Source of the DNA: an uncultured Angelakisella sp.
GTDB lineage: Bacteria; Bacillota; Clostridia; Oscillospirales; Ruminococcaceae
Direction of reading: 5' to 3'
DNA: 22,920 nucleotides
Assembly (NCBI GenBank): GCA_910585535.1
Contig: CAJUFK010000045.1
Coordinates: 1-22,920, forward strand
The notes under the pieces were generated by a model. It had not been told where the DNA came from. It worked only from the letters and a program-made list of their open reading frames with translations, and searched no databases. A program made the position numbers and the translations under genes. This document shows, piece after piece, positions 22,903 to 22,920 of this stretch (the stretch's first letter is position 1; every line of letters starts with the position of its first letter).

Positions 22903-22920
22903 ATAGACGGGCAAAGCCCT

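Overview
The window reads as chromosomal DNA from a GC-rich anaerobic Firmicute, most likely a clostridial gut bacterium of the Oscillospiraceae type. The grounds are strong AGGAGG ribosome-binding sites, sigma-A promoters, a T-box leader, lipoprotein signal peptides, the FabK-type enoyl-ACP reductase, and the clostridial gene order of the fatty-acid operon. The organism assignment is inference from gene content. I see no rRNA, tRNA, CRISPR array, insertion sequence or phage gene.

Region 1 (1-3022, plus strand) is a methionine import operon. A consensus promoter is followed by a T-box leader with a probable AUG (Met) specifier, then metN, metI and metQ, ending in a strong terminator. MetN is short and lacks the usual C-terminal NIL sensor domain. 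A cluster of hairpins separates metI from metQ.

Region 2 (3038-9602, minus strand) starts from a good promoter at 9574-9602 and runs DUF951, prfA, tsaC, coaE, a small secreted protein, a membrane-anchored lytic transglycosylase and an M18 aminopeptidase. A LysO-type lysine exporter split into two translationally coupled genes follows.

Region 3 (9721-12232) holds a small plus-strand orphan gene. Facing it is a large minus-strand one-component regulator with several PAS-type sensor segments and a C-terminal winged-helix DNA-binding domain, under its own promoter. Both genes end at a shared bidirectional terminator.

Region 4 (12272-21837, minus strand) is a tightly packed type II fatty-acid synthesis operon of about 9.5 kb: acpP, fabK, fabD, fabG, fabF, accB, fabZ, accC, accD, accA and an acyl-CoA synthetase. 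AccA, AccB, AccC and AccD make malonyl-CoA, FabD loads it on ACP, and FabF, FabG, FabZ and FabK carry out elongation. The initiating synthase FabH is not in the operon, and a CoA ligase is coupled to its end. The acpP promoter has an unexplained inverted repeat over its -10 box, and its transcript probably begins directly with a stem-loop.

Region 5 (21920-22902, plus strand) is a divergently transcribed lipoprotein cyclophilin with its own promoter and terminator.

I did not find a clearly new multi-gene system. The most interesting leads are the PAS/winged-helix regulator, the acpP operator-like repeat with its 5'-terminal hairpin, the FabH-less operon with an appended CoA ligase, and the T-box-controlled methionine importer without a NIL domain.
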